Shown one piece after another: positions 26,217 through 35,313 of a stretch of 64,000 bases of DNA (positions are counted from its first letter, which is position 1; every line of letters begins with the position of its first letter). The DNA comes from Nostoc linckia FACHB-104 (lineage in GTDB: Bacteria; Cyanobacteriota; Cyanobacteriia; Cyanobacteriales; Nostocaceae): contig NZ_JACJQJ010000011.1 of the NCBI RefSeq assembly GCF_014696615.1, positions 62,001 to 126,000 on the forward strand. The letters are read 5' to 3'. The notes beneath the pieces were generated by a model. The model was not told where the DNA came from and made no database searches. It saw only the letters and a program-made list of their open reading frames with translations. The position numbers and the translations under genes were made by a program.

Positions 26217-28331
26217 TTATACTCGTGCAGGTAAAGATAATCTCTCAGATTGAGCTAAATTACTATCTGGAGTCTGATTAACTTCTTGCGTCGCTAACAA
26301 ATCACGAATTAACTTAGTTAAAGCCTTTTGCAGCAAACGATTAGTAATTTGTTGACCTAAACGCTGTACTCCTGGATTTACTATTAATTGAGCAAGTTGC
26401 GGAGCAAGCTGCATTGGATCAAAACCACGAGTATCTCGCAGAATGCCTAAAATTCGTTTGATATGCTCTAAGGTTTGTTGTTGCTCAGATGTCGCGGCTG
26501 GAGTTTCGTTAATTGCGGTGATTCCTACTTGTTCGCGTAGTAAATAGGTGAAGTTATGTAGGACATTTTGACTTAAAGCATTTATCCCATTAACAAATTC
26601 ATCTACCAATTTGTCGCGAATAAAACTACCACGTTCAGAAGTGAGAAAGTCTAACCCTTGAGTGACTACCAAATTTAAATCGTAGTCTTCATTACCTCGA
26701 GCATTTTTTAATAAGTTTTCTAAGCGATTCCAACGGAATCTACCTTCCTTAAACAGTAAATCTTGCAGTGATGCTCTCAGTGCTGGTGCTGGATCGGTTA
26801 ATAAACGCTTCGCTACGTAAGGATAAGCTTCACTCAAAACTTTAAAGTTGGGATCTATATATATTGCAATCCCTTCGAGTGTTACTAAAGAGCGAATAAT
26901 TAAAGCGTAATAGGGAGGTACACGGAAGGGATATTCATACATCAAAGCCGATAGTTCATCGGTGATGCTTTTAATGTTCAACTCTGAAACGCTAGCACCT
27001 TGCGCTTCTGCAAAAACTTTAGCAAAGGCGGGAATAATTGGTGTTAAATCGGTTTCTGGTGAGAGAAAATCTAGCTTGACGTAGTCTTTAGCTAAACCGT
27101 CAAAGTCACGGTTGACAACGTGGACGATCGCCTCAATTAAACCATAACGCTGGGGCGGCTGAATTTCGCTCATCATGCCAAAATCGAGATAAGCTAATTT
27201 ACCATCCAGTGTGGCTAATAAATTCCCAGGGTGCGGATCAGCGTGGAAAAATCCATGTTCTAGTAACTGACGCAGGGAACACTGTACGCCTACTTCAATT
27301 AAATAACGTGCATCTATACCTTTAGCTTTAATTTCAGGCGTTTGGGTTAATTTAATGCCGTTAATCCACTCCATCGTCAACACGCGACGATTGGTATATT
27401 CCCAGTAAATTTTCGGTACGTATATGTCTTTCATGTGACCATATAACTGGAAAAAACGCTCGGCATTTTCTCCTTCGTGTATATAGTCCATTTCTTCAAA
27501 AATGCGATCGCCTAATTCATCCAGAATTCCGACTAAATCGCTCCGCACTCGTTTAAAGCTTTTCTTTGCCCACCCTGCTATGCGACGTAAAATATATAAG
27601 TCAATGGTAATTTTTTCTTTTAAGTCGGGACGTTGGACTTTAACTGCTACTTCCTCACCAGTTTTCAGCTTACCTTTATAAACTTGCCCCAAAGAAGCCG
27701 CCGCAATTGGTTGTGGTGAGAGTTCACTATATATTTCTGCTGGCGGTGCGCCGAGTTCTTCTTCAATAAACTGATAAGCAATCTCGTTAGGAAAAGGTGG
27801 TAATTGGTCTTGTAGTTTGGTGAGTTCTTCTAAAAATGCGGGGGGAACCAAATCTGGTCTTGTAGACAAAGCCTGACCAATTTTGATATAAGCAGGCCCT
27901 AGTCTAGTTAATAATTCTCTGAGTTGTGCGGCGCGACGGCGGTCATTTTTCACCACAATTCCCCGTTTGCTATCCCACCACAACCCCAAAGCAAAGGAGA
28001 GTGTCGGCCATAAGACAGCAAGAATCCGCCCGAAAACTTCTAGAGGTCTTTGTTGATAATGCGCTGCAATCTCCACTGGATCGTAAAGTGTCATCTCAGT
28101 GTCAATTGGTGCCCTCAATGCTCTCTGCTGTTGAGCTGCTATCAGTCTCGGTGATTTAACAACCAAGCCTTGTGTGTCATTTTCGGACACAACTTCAGCA
28201 ACATATACCTCATCACGGCGGTTGTTGCTACCGTGATTGTCCTCCTCGATCGGTCGGGAAGTTGGGGGAAGTGTTTTCGCAATCATGAAGAATGGCACCG
28301 GTCGAATTGATTCTGTTAAGTATTGTAACAA
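26217..28331 (-). CDS. ABC1/AarF/UbiB family atypical kinase
   Basis: A 704-residue protein of the family that supports quinone or lipid metabolism (UbiB, Coq8, plastidial ABC1K). After a variable N-terminus of about 115 residues comes the family-specific KxGQ motif (AYIKIGQALSTRPDLVPP), then the alanine-rich loop AAASLGQVYKG replacing the usual glycine loop, VAVKVQRP with the ATP-site lysine, FEEMDYIHEGENAERF, the catalytic HADPHPGN and YLDFGMM. The C-terminal 200 residues are helical. Alternative start: the Met at codon 16 (28286). Several ABC1 paralogues are usual in cyanobacteria; plastoquinone or tocopherol metabolism is a likely sphere, not shown here. Confidence 0.93.
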   Translation of the reverse strand: MLQYLTESIRPVPFFMIAKTLPPTSRPIEEDNHGSNNRRDEVYVAEVVSENDTQGLVVKSPRLIAAQQQRALRAPIDTEMTLYDPVEIAAHYQQRPLEVFGRILAVLWPTLSFALGLWWDSKRGIVVKNDRRRAAQLRELLTRLGPAYIKIGQALSTRPDLVPPAFLEELTKLQDQLPPFPNEIAYQFIEEELGAPPAEIYSELSPQPIAAASLGQVYKGKLKTGEEVAVKVQRPDLKEKITIDLYILRRIAGWAKKSFKRVRSDLVGILDELGDRIFEEMDYIHEGENAERFFQLYGHMKDIYVPKIYWEYTNRRVLTMEWINGIKLTQTPEIKAKGIDARYLIEVGVQCSLRQLLEHGFFHADPHPGNLLATLDGKLAYLDFGMMSEIQPPQRYGLIEAIVHVVNRDFDGLAKDYVKLDFLSPETDLTPIIPAFAKVFAEAQGASVSELNIKSITDELSALMYEYPFRVPPYYALIIRSLVTLEGIAIYIDPNFKVLSEAYPYVAKRLLTDPAPALRASLQDLLFKEGRFRWNRLENLLKNARGNEDYDLNLVVTQGLDFLTSERGSFIRDKLVDEFVNGINALSQNVLHNFTYLLREQVGITAINETPAATSEQQQTLEHIKRILGILRDTRGFDPMQLAPQLAQLIVNPGVQRLGQQITNRLLQKALTKLIRDLLATQEVNQTPDSNLAQSERLSLPARV

Positions 28332-28792
28332 TATGTTTTGTTTCCAGCACCCCGATTTAGTTAGAGCAAGTGGTTTTGCTGTTCCAGTTGCCTCTGGCTC
28401 TAGAAATTGAATTGTAATAATAGCAAACCACGAGATTCGCGGACATCTCTAGAGATTGAGAAAAAAATTTTTGTTTAAGCATAGATTTTTTAGTCAGGGC
28501 ATACCCTGTAGGAATAGCCTTGGATTCGGGGAAACTGAATTGCTGAAGAAATCATCCAAGTTCATTAGACAGACCAGTAGTACACTACGGCATAAATAAA
28601 CTTCCCATTGGAGAGCTATAACCCTTACAAAAAGGTAATTACGAATTACTAATTACAAACTAAGAATTCCGCGTAACTGTACTAGGTTTGCTACACTTAT
28701 ATGGGTCTGCTACTTCTATAGTAGTGGCTCATGCCTAGAATCCTATAAAGTTGGAAGTATTCGGCATCTGCCTAGATGGAGAATTTGGCTTG
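28332..28792. other. Divergent promoter region between ABC1 kinase and recN
   Basis: About 460 bases with no gene. Contains an AT-rich dispersed repeat (GGTAATTACGAATTACTAAT, 28636-28655) common in this kind of genome, and the promoters for both flanking genes. No operator recognised. Confidence 0.5.
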
Positions 28793-30538
28793 ATGTTGCT
28801 TAGCCTGCGAATTGAAAACTTTGCCCTGATTGACCAACTAGAACTGGAATTTGGCGCTGGCTTAAATGTATTAACAGGTGAAACTGGCGCGGGAAAATCG
28901 ATTATCTTGGATGCTATTGATGCAGCTTTAGGCGGTAAGGTATCTAGTCGAGTAATTCGCACTGGCACCAATCGGGCAATGGTAGAAGCTACTTTTAAAT
29001 CTAACGCTTCCTTAGCTGCTTGGTTAAGCGAACAAGAAATTGATTCCATAGATGAAAATTCTGTAGTCATTAGCCGAGAAATCGCTGCTACTGCTAGTAA
29101 TGTCCGCAGTAGATCGCGGGTAAATGGCGTATTGGTTAATCGCCAGATGATGGGAGGACTGCGCGATCGCTTGGTGGAAATTACTGCCCAAGGTCAAACT
29201 GTACAAGTGGGACAATCTGCCCAAGTCCGCGATTGGTTAGATTTACATGGTGGCGACTCTTTAATGCAGCAGCGTCAGGCGATCGCTAATTTGTTTAATT
29301 TGTACCAAACAGCACATCTAGCGTTAGAAAAACGCCGGACATCAGAACGGGAACGTCTACAACAACTAGATTTGCTCACCTATCAAGTGCAGGAATTAGG
29401 TGCAGTCAACCTCAACGATCCCAACGAATTAGAACAGCTACAACAAGAACGAGAACGCCTCAATCATGTCGTAGATTTACAACAAATGAGTTACAAGGTC
29501 TATCAGGCTTTGTATCAAAACGATAACGAAACTCCCGCCGCCGCAGATTTATTAGGAGATAGCGAAGCCACCTTAAACGACATGGTGGAATATGATAGCC
29601 AACTACAACCACTATTAGATTTAGTGCGAGATGCCCAAGCTACATTAATGGAAGTAGCAAGGCAAATCAATGCCTATGGTGAAGATTTAGAAGCAGATCC
29701 CCAGCGTTTAGAAGAAGTAGAAGAACGCATTCGAGAATTAAAGCAGATTTGCCGCAAATATGGCCCGACTCTCCAAGAAGCGATCGCCTATTATCAAAAA
29801 ATCCAAGGTGAATTAGCCGAACTCAACGACAGCGAACAATCAATTGAAAGCTTAGAACAGCAAGAACAAGCAACCTTAGCAAAGCTGACTCAAGCTTGTA
29901 ACCAGTTAACGCAATTGCGGCGTACAGCCGCTAATAAATTAGAGTCGAGATTAATTGCGGAACTCAAACCCCTAGCGATGGAAAAGGTGCAGTTTAAAGT
30001 AGAGATTGCACCCACTGCGCCCACCGCTACAGGTGCAGACAAAATTACATTTATGTTTAGTCCCAATCCTGGAGAACCAATACAACCTTTAACAGAAATT
30101 GCTTCTGGTGGGGAAATGAGCCGCTTTTTGCTAGCCCTGAAAGCTTGTGTATCTCAAGCTGATGCAGCCGGGACAATGGTATTTGATGAAATTGATGTGG
30201 GTGTTTCCGGGAGAGTCGCCCAAGCGATCGCAGAGAAATTACACCAACTCAGCCAACGCTCACAGGTATTGTGTGTCACTCACCAACCCCTAGTAGCAGC
30301 AATGGCAGATAGGCATTTCCGGGTAGATAAGCAAATTATCAATCAAAGCAAGGGTAAAAAAGAGAACAATGGCAGCAGCGAGCAGCGTACCGTTGTGCGC
30401 GTCACCGCCTTGGATAATTTAACCACCCGTCGAGATGAACTAGCGCAGCTAGCTGGTGGAAAATCAGCTACAGATGCGATCGCTTTTGCCGAATCTCTAT
30501 TATTGCAAGCTGCCAATCATCGGCGCGAGAAATCTTAA
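28793..30538 (+). CDS. recN: DNA repair protein RecN
   Basis: RecN is an SMC-like ATPase that acts at DNA double-strand breaks before or with RecA. The ATG at 28793 gives 581 residues, MLLSLRIENFALIDQ, the canonical RecN start; an in-frame TTG at 28751 would only add an unusual leader. Walker A is GETGAGKS (29-36); a coiled-coil middle (about 160-400, rich in Gln/Glu/Leu) separates it from the signature ASGGEMSRFLLALK and Walker B TMVFDEIDVGVSG. A short Ser/Lys/Asn-rich insertion (INQSKGKKENNGSSEQ) precedes the C-terminal VVRVTALD. Cytoplasmic, nucleoid-acting. Monocistronic in appearance. Confidence 0.96.
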   Translation: MLLSLRIENFALIDQLELEFGAGLNVLTGETGAGKSIILDAIDAALGGKVSSRVIRTGTNRAMVEATFKSNASLAAWLSEQEIDSIDENSVVISREIAATASNVRSRSRVNGVLVNRQMMGGLRDRLVEITAQGQTVQVGQSAQVRDWLDLHGGDSLMQQRQAIANLFNLYQTAHLALEKRRTSERERLQQLDLLTYQVQELGAVNLNDPNELEQLQQERERLNHVVDLQQMSYKVYQALYQNDNETPAAADLLGDSEATLNDMVEYDSQLQPLLDLVRDAQATLMEVARQINAYGEDLEADPQRLEEVEERIRELKQICRKYGPTLQEAIAYYQKIQGELAELNDSEQSIESLEQQEQATLAKLTQACNQLTQLRRTAANKLESRLIAELKPLAMEKVQFKVEIAPTAPTATGADKITFMFSPNPGEPIQPLTEIASGGEMSRFLLALKACVSQADAAGTMVFDEIDVGVSGRVAQAIAEKLHQLSQRSQVLCVTHQPLVAAMADRHFRVDKQIINQSKGKKENNGSSEQRTVVRVTALDNLTTRRDELAQLAGGKSATDAIAFAESLLLQAANHRREKS

Positions 30539-30617
30539 AGAAATTCGCAATTGATAATTAGATGTATTCGTAGCCCATCATAGTAATTGCGATGTAATTG
30601 CGATCGCTTTCTCTATC

Positions 30618-30799
30618 AGGACTTACATAACTGGTACACCAATCTTCTGGTTTAAGAGTCAACAGTCAAAGGTCAAGGGGAGCCAGCGCCGTGGGCGGGT
30701 TTCCCGACTTGAGGCGACTGGCGTTCAAAAATTCAGGCCTTTTGGACTGTTGACTGTTGACAGCCTAAACGAAAAAAATATGACACTTGCGTAAGTCCT
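30618..30799. mobile_element. MITE-like element, copy 2 (182 bp), with nested palindrome
   Basis: Ends AGGACTTACATAA (30618) and TTGCGTAAGTCCT (30787-30799) match copy 1 at 7036-7173, and inner blocks match as well (CTGGTACA, AACGAAAAAAATATGACACT). It is 44 bp longer, explained by a GC-rich palindromic block at about 30677-30726 that is absent from copy 1. The left end has two base changes relative to the perfect repeat. Confidence 0.75.
30677..30726. repeat. Short GC-rich palindrome nested in the MITE
   Basis: GCCAG at 30682 pairs with CTGGC at 30718, around an inner GGCGGGTTTCCCGAC. A close relative is at 42039-42083. It interrupts sequence that is continuous in MITE copy 1, so it probably inserted after the MITE did. 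Confidence 0.65.
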
Positions 30800-30889
30800 A
30801 TCTATGTGATTTTTTAAATCTTAAATATTGGGAAAAATGGCTGAGGCTGGTGTATATACTCGTAATCAGTAGCTTTAGCAGGCGCGAGT

Positions 30890-33826
30890 ATGATAGTTGA
30901 ATGGTTAGTTGGCTGGGTAGCAAGTAATACTGTGGGATTTCTGGTCAAAAATATTCTTACCTCAGAATTTGCTCAAGATTTAGCTAAGGACTACGCCAAA
31001 GATTTTTTCAAAGACCGTTTTAACAGCGTTCCTGATTTCTTTAAGAAAGAACCAATTCAGAAAGCTATTGCTAAAGCACTCAAGGAATTTTTGCAACTGC
31101 TAGAAGATGAGTTAAAGTTTCGCAAGCTTCCTGAGGAAGACATTAAGAAATTTGATAAACCACTCAAAAAATTTATCTACCACAAGTCGGTTAAAGAAAT
31201 ACTCGGTAAAGCTTTTGAGCCGGATTGTGATGAACTAGATTATCAAACTCTAGAATCAACTTGGAAGAGTTTGAATTTACCAGCTTTACCAGCTAGATTT
31301 AACTGGCAATTAGTGACTGATAATTATCTGAGAAAATGCCAAAAGATTTTAGCAGAATCAAAAGATTTACAGGAGTTGCTAGATTCACGCAATCTAGAAG
31401 CAATAAAGGAAAATACTCAAGAAATAGCAGGGATTAAACCAGAGTTTGATTTGCGGCAATATCAAGAAGCAATTCGTGAGCGCTATGTCAACTTAAAATT
31501 AGATAGTTTAGATACTAGCGGATACGCCTATAACGAACTGAGATTATGGTCAATATTTACCCCGCAAAATGTGCGAGAAATTCACCAAGTCTTACCCCAA
31601 ATTCACGAACTACCGAAAGAACATTTGCGGCGACTGCGAGAAAGTGAACAAGTAGAAGCAGAAGAAATTTCTTTAGAAGAATTAGAAAAATACAAACGAG
31701 TTTACTTTGAACAACCGATAAGTTCGGTATTAAATATTGTTCAACAGCCGCAAACTTATAAATATATAGTCATCTTAGGTGATCCTGGTGCAGGCAAGTC
31801 TACGTTATTGCAATATCTAGCTTTGGATTGGGTAGAAAAAACTCTCGATCAACTCGACAAGCCGGGGTTTATTTTACCACCAATTCCCTTGCTAATTGAA
31901 CTACGCGCTTATATGCGAAATGCTGATGACGGACATTGTAAGAATTTTTTAGAGTTCTTTCATCAAAGTCCCGGTGCAATTTCTCATCTCAATCAGCATC
32001 AATTACAAGCACAGCTAAAGGCTGGTAATGCTTTGGTGATGTTTGATGGTTTAGATGAAGTATTTGACCCTGGTAAGCGTGAGGATGTAATTACAGCTAT
32101 TCATCGCTTCACCAATGAATATCCTAACGTGCAAGTGATTGTGACTTCTCGCGTGATTGGCTATAAACCGCAACAATTGCGCGATGCTCAATTTCATCAT
32201 TTCATGTTGCAAGATTTAGACTCATCACAAATTCAGGATTTTATTTACCGTTGGCATGAGTTAACTTTTAGCGATGTAGCAGATAAAGTTAGAAAACGGG
32301 AACGATTGCAAAGAGGAATTGAAACTTCCAAAGCTATTACAGAATTAGCGGGGAATCCTCTATTGTTAACGATGATGGCGATTCTCAATCGTAATCAAGA
32401 ATTACCCAGAGATAGAGCCGAACTTTATAACCAAGCATCGCGTGTACTATTACATCAATGGGATGTAGAACGCGCTTTGGTGGAAGATAAAAGATTAGAT
32501 CCTAAAACTATAGATTATAAAGATAAGCAAGCGATGCTGCGTCAGGTTGCTTATTATATGCAAACTGGCGACAAAGGTTTAGCAGGTAATTTAATTAAAG
32601 AAGATGATTTAGTTATGATTTTGACTGACTATCTCAAAACTATAGAAGTCAGTCCAGCCAGAGAAGCTGCACGGGTGATGATTAATCAACTGCGGACTCG
32701 CAACTTTATGTTGTGTTTTTTGGGTGCAGATTACTATGCTTTTGTGCATAGAACATTTTTGGAATATTTCTGTGCTTGGGAGTTTGTTTGGCAGTTTGAG
32801 AAGGAACGCAGTATTACAATTGATTATCTAAAAAATGAAGTCTTTGGCAAACACTGGCAAGATGAAACTTGGCATGAAGTATTGCTGCTAATTGCCGGAA
32901 TGATTGAGCCAAAATTTGTGGGTGCAATTCTTGATTACTTAATGGCAAATGATGGAGAAAGGGAAAAGTTCGTCAATCTCTTTTTAGCGGCTAAGTGCCT
33001 TGCAGAAGTAAGAAATCGCTCGGTGATTGCGTCAACAACTAATGAATTACTGAACAAGATAAAAGCTTTAACTAGCTATGACCTCTGGTACTATTACGAC
33101 TTATTTAGGAATAGAGAAGAAATTAAGCTAGTTCAGGAGATTCGCACTCAAGCTGTTGCAGCCATCGCAACAACTTGGCAAGAATCTCTCAGCACTAAAT
33201 CTTGGCTCAAAGACCGCGCTACCCAGGATGATGATTCAGATGTGCGACGTGCAGCCATCCAAGAATTAGCCAAAAATTTCCTTGATGACCCCGACACCAA
33301 AACCTTCCTCAAAGACCGCGCTACCCAGGATGATGATAACTATGTGCGACGTGCAGCCATCCAAGAATTAGCCAAGAATTTCCTTGATGACCCCGACATC
33401 AAAACCTTCCTCAAAGACCGCGCTACCCAGGATGATGATTCAGATGTGCGAGGTGCAGCCATCCAAGAATTAGCCAAGAATTTCCCAGATGACCCCGACA
33501 TCAAAACCATCCTCAAAGACCGCGCTACCCAGGATGATAGTGTAGGTGTGCGACTTGCAGCCATCCAAGAATTAGCCAAAAACTTTAAATCTGACCCTGC
33601 AATGTTAGAAGTGTTTTATAACTGTGGGGTCAATGATTCCTTTGATGGTAGTCATAATATTTTTACTACCAATCCTCGGTATATTGCGCTTGACATAATT
33701 ATCAAGCAATTTCCTCAGCATTCCCAGACTTTACCACTGTTGCGCGAAAAAGCAGAGAATGACCCAGATGAGGAAGTACGGAAGTTTGCTCAGAAGAAGT
33801 TGAAGCGGTGGGGAGTGCAAATGTAA
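30890..33826 (+). CDS. NACHT-domain NTPase with C-terminal HEAT-type repeats
   Basis: A 978-residue STAND ATPase. The N-terminal 290 residues are helical and of no recognised enzyme family. The NACHT module follows: Walker A VILGDPGAGKST (297-305), LLIELRAYM, Walker B LVMFDGLDEVFD (about 383-392), sensor VIVTSRVIGY, then ELAGNPLLLTMMA and the helical FVHRTFLEYFCAWEF. Residues 773-908 hold four near-identical 34-residue units (KDRATQDDDSDVRRAAIQEL…), a HEAT/PBS-lyase-type solenoid. Bacterial NACHT proteins include antiphage sensors in which the C-terminal repeats recognise the trigger and the N-terminal part kills or arrests the cell; that role is inferred here. hicAB starts 10 bases later. 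Confidence 0.9.
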   Translation: MIVEWLVGWVASNTVGFLVKNILTSEFAQDLAKDYAKDFFKDRFNSVPDFFKKEPIQKAIAKALKEFLQLLEDELKFRKLPEEDIKKFDKPLKKFIYHKSVKEILGKAFEPDCDELDYQTLESTWKSLNLPALPARFNWQLVTDNYLRKCQKILAESKDLQELLDSRNLEAIKENTQEIAGIKPEFDLRQYQEAIRERYVNLKLDSLDTSGYAYNELRLWSIFTPQNVREIHQVLPQIHELPKEHLRRLRESEQVEAEEISLEELEKYKRVYFEQPISSVLNIVQQPQTYKYIVILGDPGAGKSTLLQYLALDWVEKTLDQLDKPGFILPPIPLLIELRAYMRNADDGHCKNFLEFFHQSPGAISHLNQHQLQAQLKAGNALVMFDGLDEVFDPGKREDVITAIHRFTNEYPNVQVIVTSRVIGYKPQQLRDAQFHHFMLQDLDSSQIQDFIYRWHELTFSDVADKVRKRERLQRGIETSKAITELAGNPLLLTMMAILNRNQELPRDRAELYNQASRVLLHQWDVERALVEDKRLDPKTIDYKDKQAMLRQVAYYMQTGDKGLAGNLIKEDDLVMILTDYLKTIEVSPAREAARVMINQLRTRNFMLCFLGADYYAFVHRTFLEYFCAWEFVWQFEKERSITIDYLKNEVFGKHWQDETWHEVLLLIAGMIEPKFVGAILDYLMANDGEREKFVNLFLAAKCLAEVRNRSVIASTTNELLNKIKALTSYDLWYYYDLFRNREEIKLVQEIRTQAVAAIATTWQESLSTKSWLKDRATQDDDSDVRRAAIQELAKNFLDDPDTKTFLKDRATQDDDNYVRRAAIQELAKNFLDDPDIKTFLKDRATQDDDSDVRGAAIQELAKNFPDDPDIKTILKDRATQDDSVGVRLAAIQELAKNFKSDPAMLEVFYNCGVNDSFDGSHNIFTTNPRYIALDIIIKQFPQHSQTLPLLREKAENDPDEEVRKFAQKKLKRWGVQM
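33206..33613 (+). repeat. Four tandem 102-bp coding repeats
   Basis: CTCAAAGACCGCGCTACCCA recurs at 33206, 33308, 33410 and 33512, exactly 102 bases apart. The first three units differ at only a few bases, many in one codon pair after GATGAT (TCAGAT, AACTAT, TCAGAT); the fourth is more diverged. Period 34 codons keeps the frame, so unit number can change without breaking the protein. Confidence 0.95.
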
Positions 33827-33835
33827 GCTGAGATT

Positions 33836-34063
33836 ATGCCCAAGAAAATTAGAGAATTAAAAAGCTTATTGCTGCAAGCAGGGTTTATCTACCGTCCTGG
33901 TAAGGGTAGTCACACAAATTGGTTTCATCCTTTGTTACTAGGGAGAGTTACTCTATCAGGCAAAGATGGTAGTGATGCTAAAGCTTACCAGGAGAAAGAT
34001 GTTAGTAATGCACTTCAAAGACTAGAAGAAATTAAAAAAGCTCAAGAGGAAGAACAAGAATGA
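33836..34063 (+). CDS. hicA: HicA family toxin (mRNA interferase)
   Basis: A 75-residue HicA-like protein with a double-stranded-RNA-binding fold. The key motif GKGSHTNW contains the catalytic histidine H26, and IRELKSLLLQAGF is the typical first helix; toxins of this family cleave mRNA and stop growth. The GRVTLSGKDG strand and a charged C-terminal tail follow. It starts 10 bases after the NACHT stop and its own stop overlaps the hicB start (ATGA), so all three genes are probably one operon, an unusual setting for hicAB. Confidence 0.87.
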   Translation: MPKKIRELKSLLLQAGFIYRPGKGSHTNWFHPLLLGRVTLSGKDGSDAKAYQEKDVSNALQRLEEIKKAQEEEQE

Positions 34064-34284
34064 ATACTCGCTATACCATAATTATTCAATGGTCAGATGA
34101 AGACCAATGTTATGTTGTTAGTCTTCCTGAATGGGGAGAGTTTTGTCATACTCACGGAGATACTTACGAAGAAGCCCTGAAGAATGCCCAAGAAGTACTA
34201 GAGTTATTAATTGAAACAGCTTTGGAACTTGGTGAATCTCTCCCTGAACCAAAAACTCTCGGACAGTCTTTGCAGGTAGCATAG
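34060..34284 (+). CDS. hicB: HicB family antitoxin (short form)
   Basis: A 74-residue protein with the HicB partial RNase H fold: YTIIIQWSDEDQCYVVSLPE, then GDTYEEALKNAQEVLELLIE and a LPEP tail. It should bind and neutralise HicA. It lacks the C-terminal helix-turn-helix or ribbon-helix-helix domain that many HicB proteins use to repress their operon, so autorepression through this protein alone is not expected. Start overlaps the hicA stop by four bases. Confidence 0.88.
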   Translation: MNTRYTIIIQWSDEDQCYVVSLPEWGEFCHTHGDTYEEALKNAQEVLELLIETALELGESLPEPKTLGQSLQVA

Positions 34285-34413
34285 GTTTTTCAGCATCGCG
34301 GAAGGTTCTTGATGCGACAGGTCAATTTTTAAATTTTTTCAGTGAGAGCGATCGCATCCATAACTCAGAATATGTAGCGCGATCGCCTGCCGCTTGTAAA
34401 TGGCTATATCATC

Positions 34414-35313
34414 TTAATTTTCAGGTTGTTTGTGGTGGTTAAACCTAATTCCTAAAAAGATGTCGTAAACAAACTCAAAAAAATCTTTCTTTTGTAATAA
34501 TCCTGAAGTTTGATAACAACCTTTTGCATCTAATAGTGGTTTCATCAAATAATAGGCTGGCTGGTAATTGTACCAGGGAATTGACGGCCACAAATGATGA
34601 ACTAGGTGGTAATTCTGTCCCATAATCAAAATGTTCAGAATTGGGTTAGGGTAAACGCGAGCATTTTTCCAGCGATCGCGCTCTACAAAGGGGCGATGGG
34701 GCAGATAATCAAAGAATAATCCTAATGCAATCCCCACGATAAATGCTGGTATAAACCAAAAATTGAGAATATAACCCAAAAAGTGATATTGCACTGAGAT
34801 ATAAACAATTGTCCCTACAATCAAGCGGCTAATAAACCATTCCAGTAGCTCATATTTACGCCACAGTTGCCGTTGAAAGAAAAATACCTCATGGTACAAA
34901 AATCGTACTGCAATCAACCACAGCGGCCCGCCAGTCGAGACATAATGATCTGGGTCATCTTTAGGATGATTAACATGGGCATGATGCTGTAAATGCACTC
35001 GCGTAAATACCGGAAACGCGAAAGCTAGCATCAGCGCACTACCATGACCTAACATCGCATTGATAACTCGGTTGCGATGGGCAGATTGATGGCAAGCATC
35101 ATGAATCACTGTCCCAGAACAATGTAGCGCTAGAGTATTAACACCAAAGCATAGCCAGTGCGGCCATTCCCATAGCCAGTAACCAAAGTTAGATAACACT
35201 AGCATTGCCACTGCACTAAAAAACAGCAGCATTGTGGCACTAAAATCACCAGCAGGTGCTAAAAATTCCTTGGGTGGGACTGTCAGTGGCTTCTGTGCCT
35301 CCGACGTGAGCAT
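34414..35313 (-). CDS. crtR: Beta-carotene hydroxylase, CrtR type
   Basis: CrtR is a membrane di-iron hydroxylase converting beta-carotene to zeaxanthin (and in some strains deoxymyxol to myxol). The 299-residue frame begins at the ATG at 35313, which has a perfect aaggag seven bases upstream; a TTG at 35334 would overlap that ribosome site and is rejected. All three histidine boxes are present: HDACHQSAH, HLQHHAH and NYHLVHHLW. Four to six membrane segments are visible, and the stretch RVHLQHHAHVNHPKDDPDH, then STGGPLW, matches the cyanobacterial enzyme. It stands alone, divergent from pyk. Confidence 0.93.
   Translation of the reverse strand: MLTSEAQKPLTVPPKEFLAPAGDFSATMLLFFSAVAMLVLSNFGYWLWEWPHWLCFGVNTLALHCSGTVIHDACHQSAHRNRVINAMLGHGSALMLAFAFPVFTRVHLQHHAHVNHPKDDPDHYVSTGGPLWLIAVRFLYHEVFFFQRQLWRKYELLEWFISRLIVGTIVYISVQYHFLGYILNFWFIPAFIVGIALGLFFDYLPHRPFVERDRWKNARVYPNPILNILIMGQNYHLVHHLWPSIPWYNYQPAYYLMKPLLDAKGCYQTSGLLQKKDFFEFVYDIFLGIRFNHHKQPEN

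Larger units (their letters stand above)
30539..30889. other. Intergenic region holding the larger MITE copy
   Basis: About 350 bases; the element at 30618-30799 fills half. The remaining 90 bases before the NACHT gene should hold its promoter; no clear ribosome site except gcgcgag close to the ATG. Confidence 0.5.
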
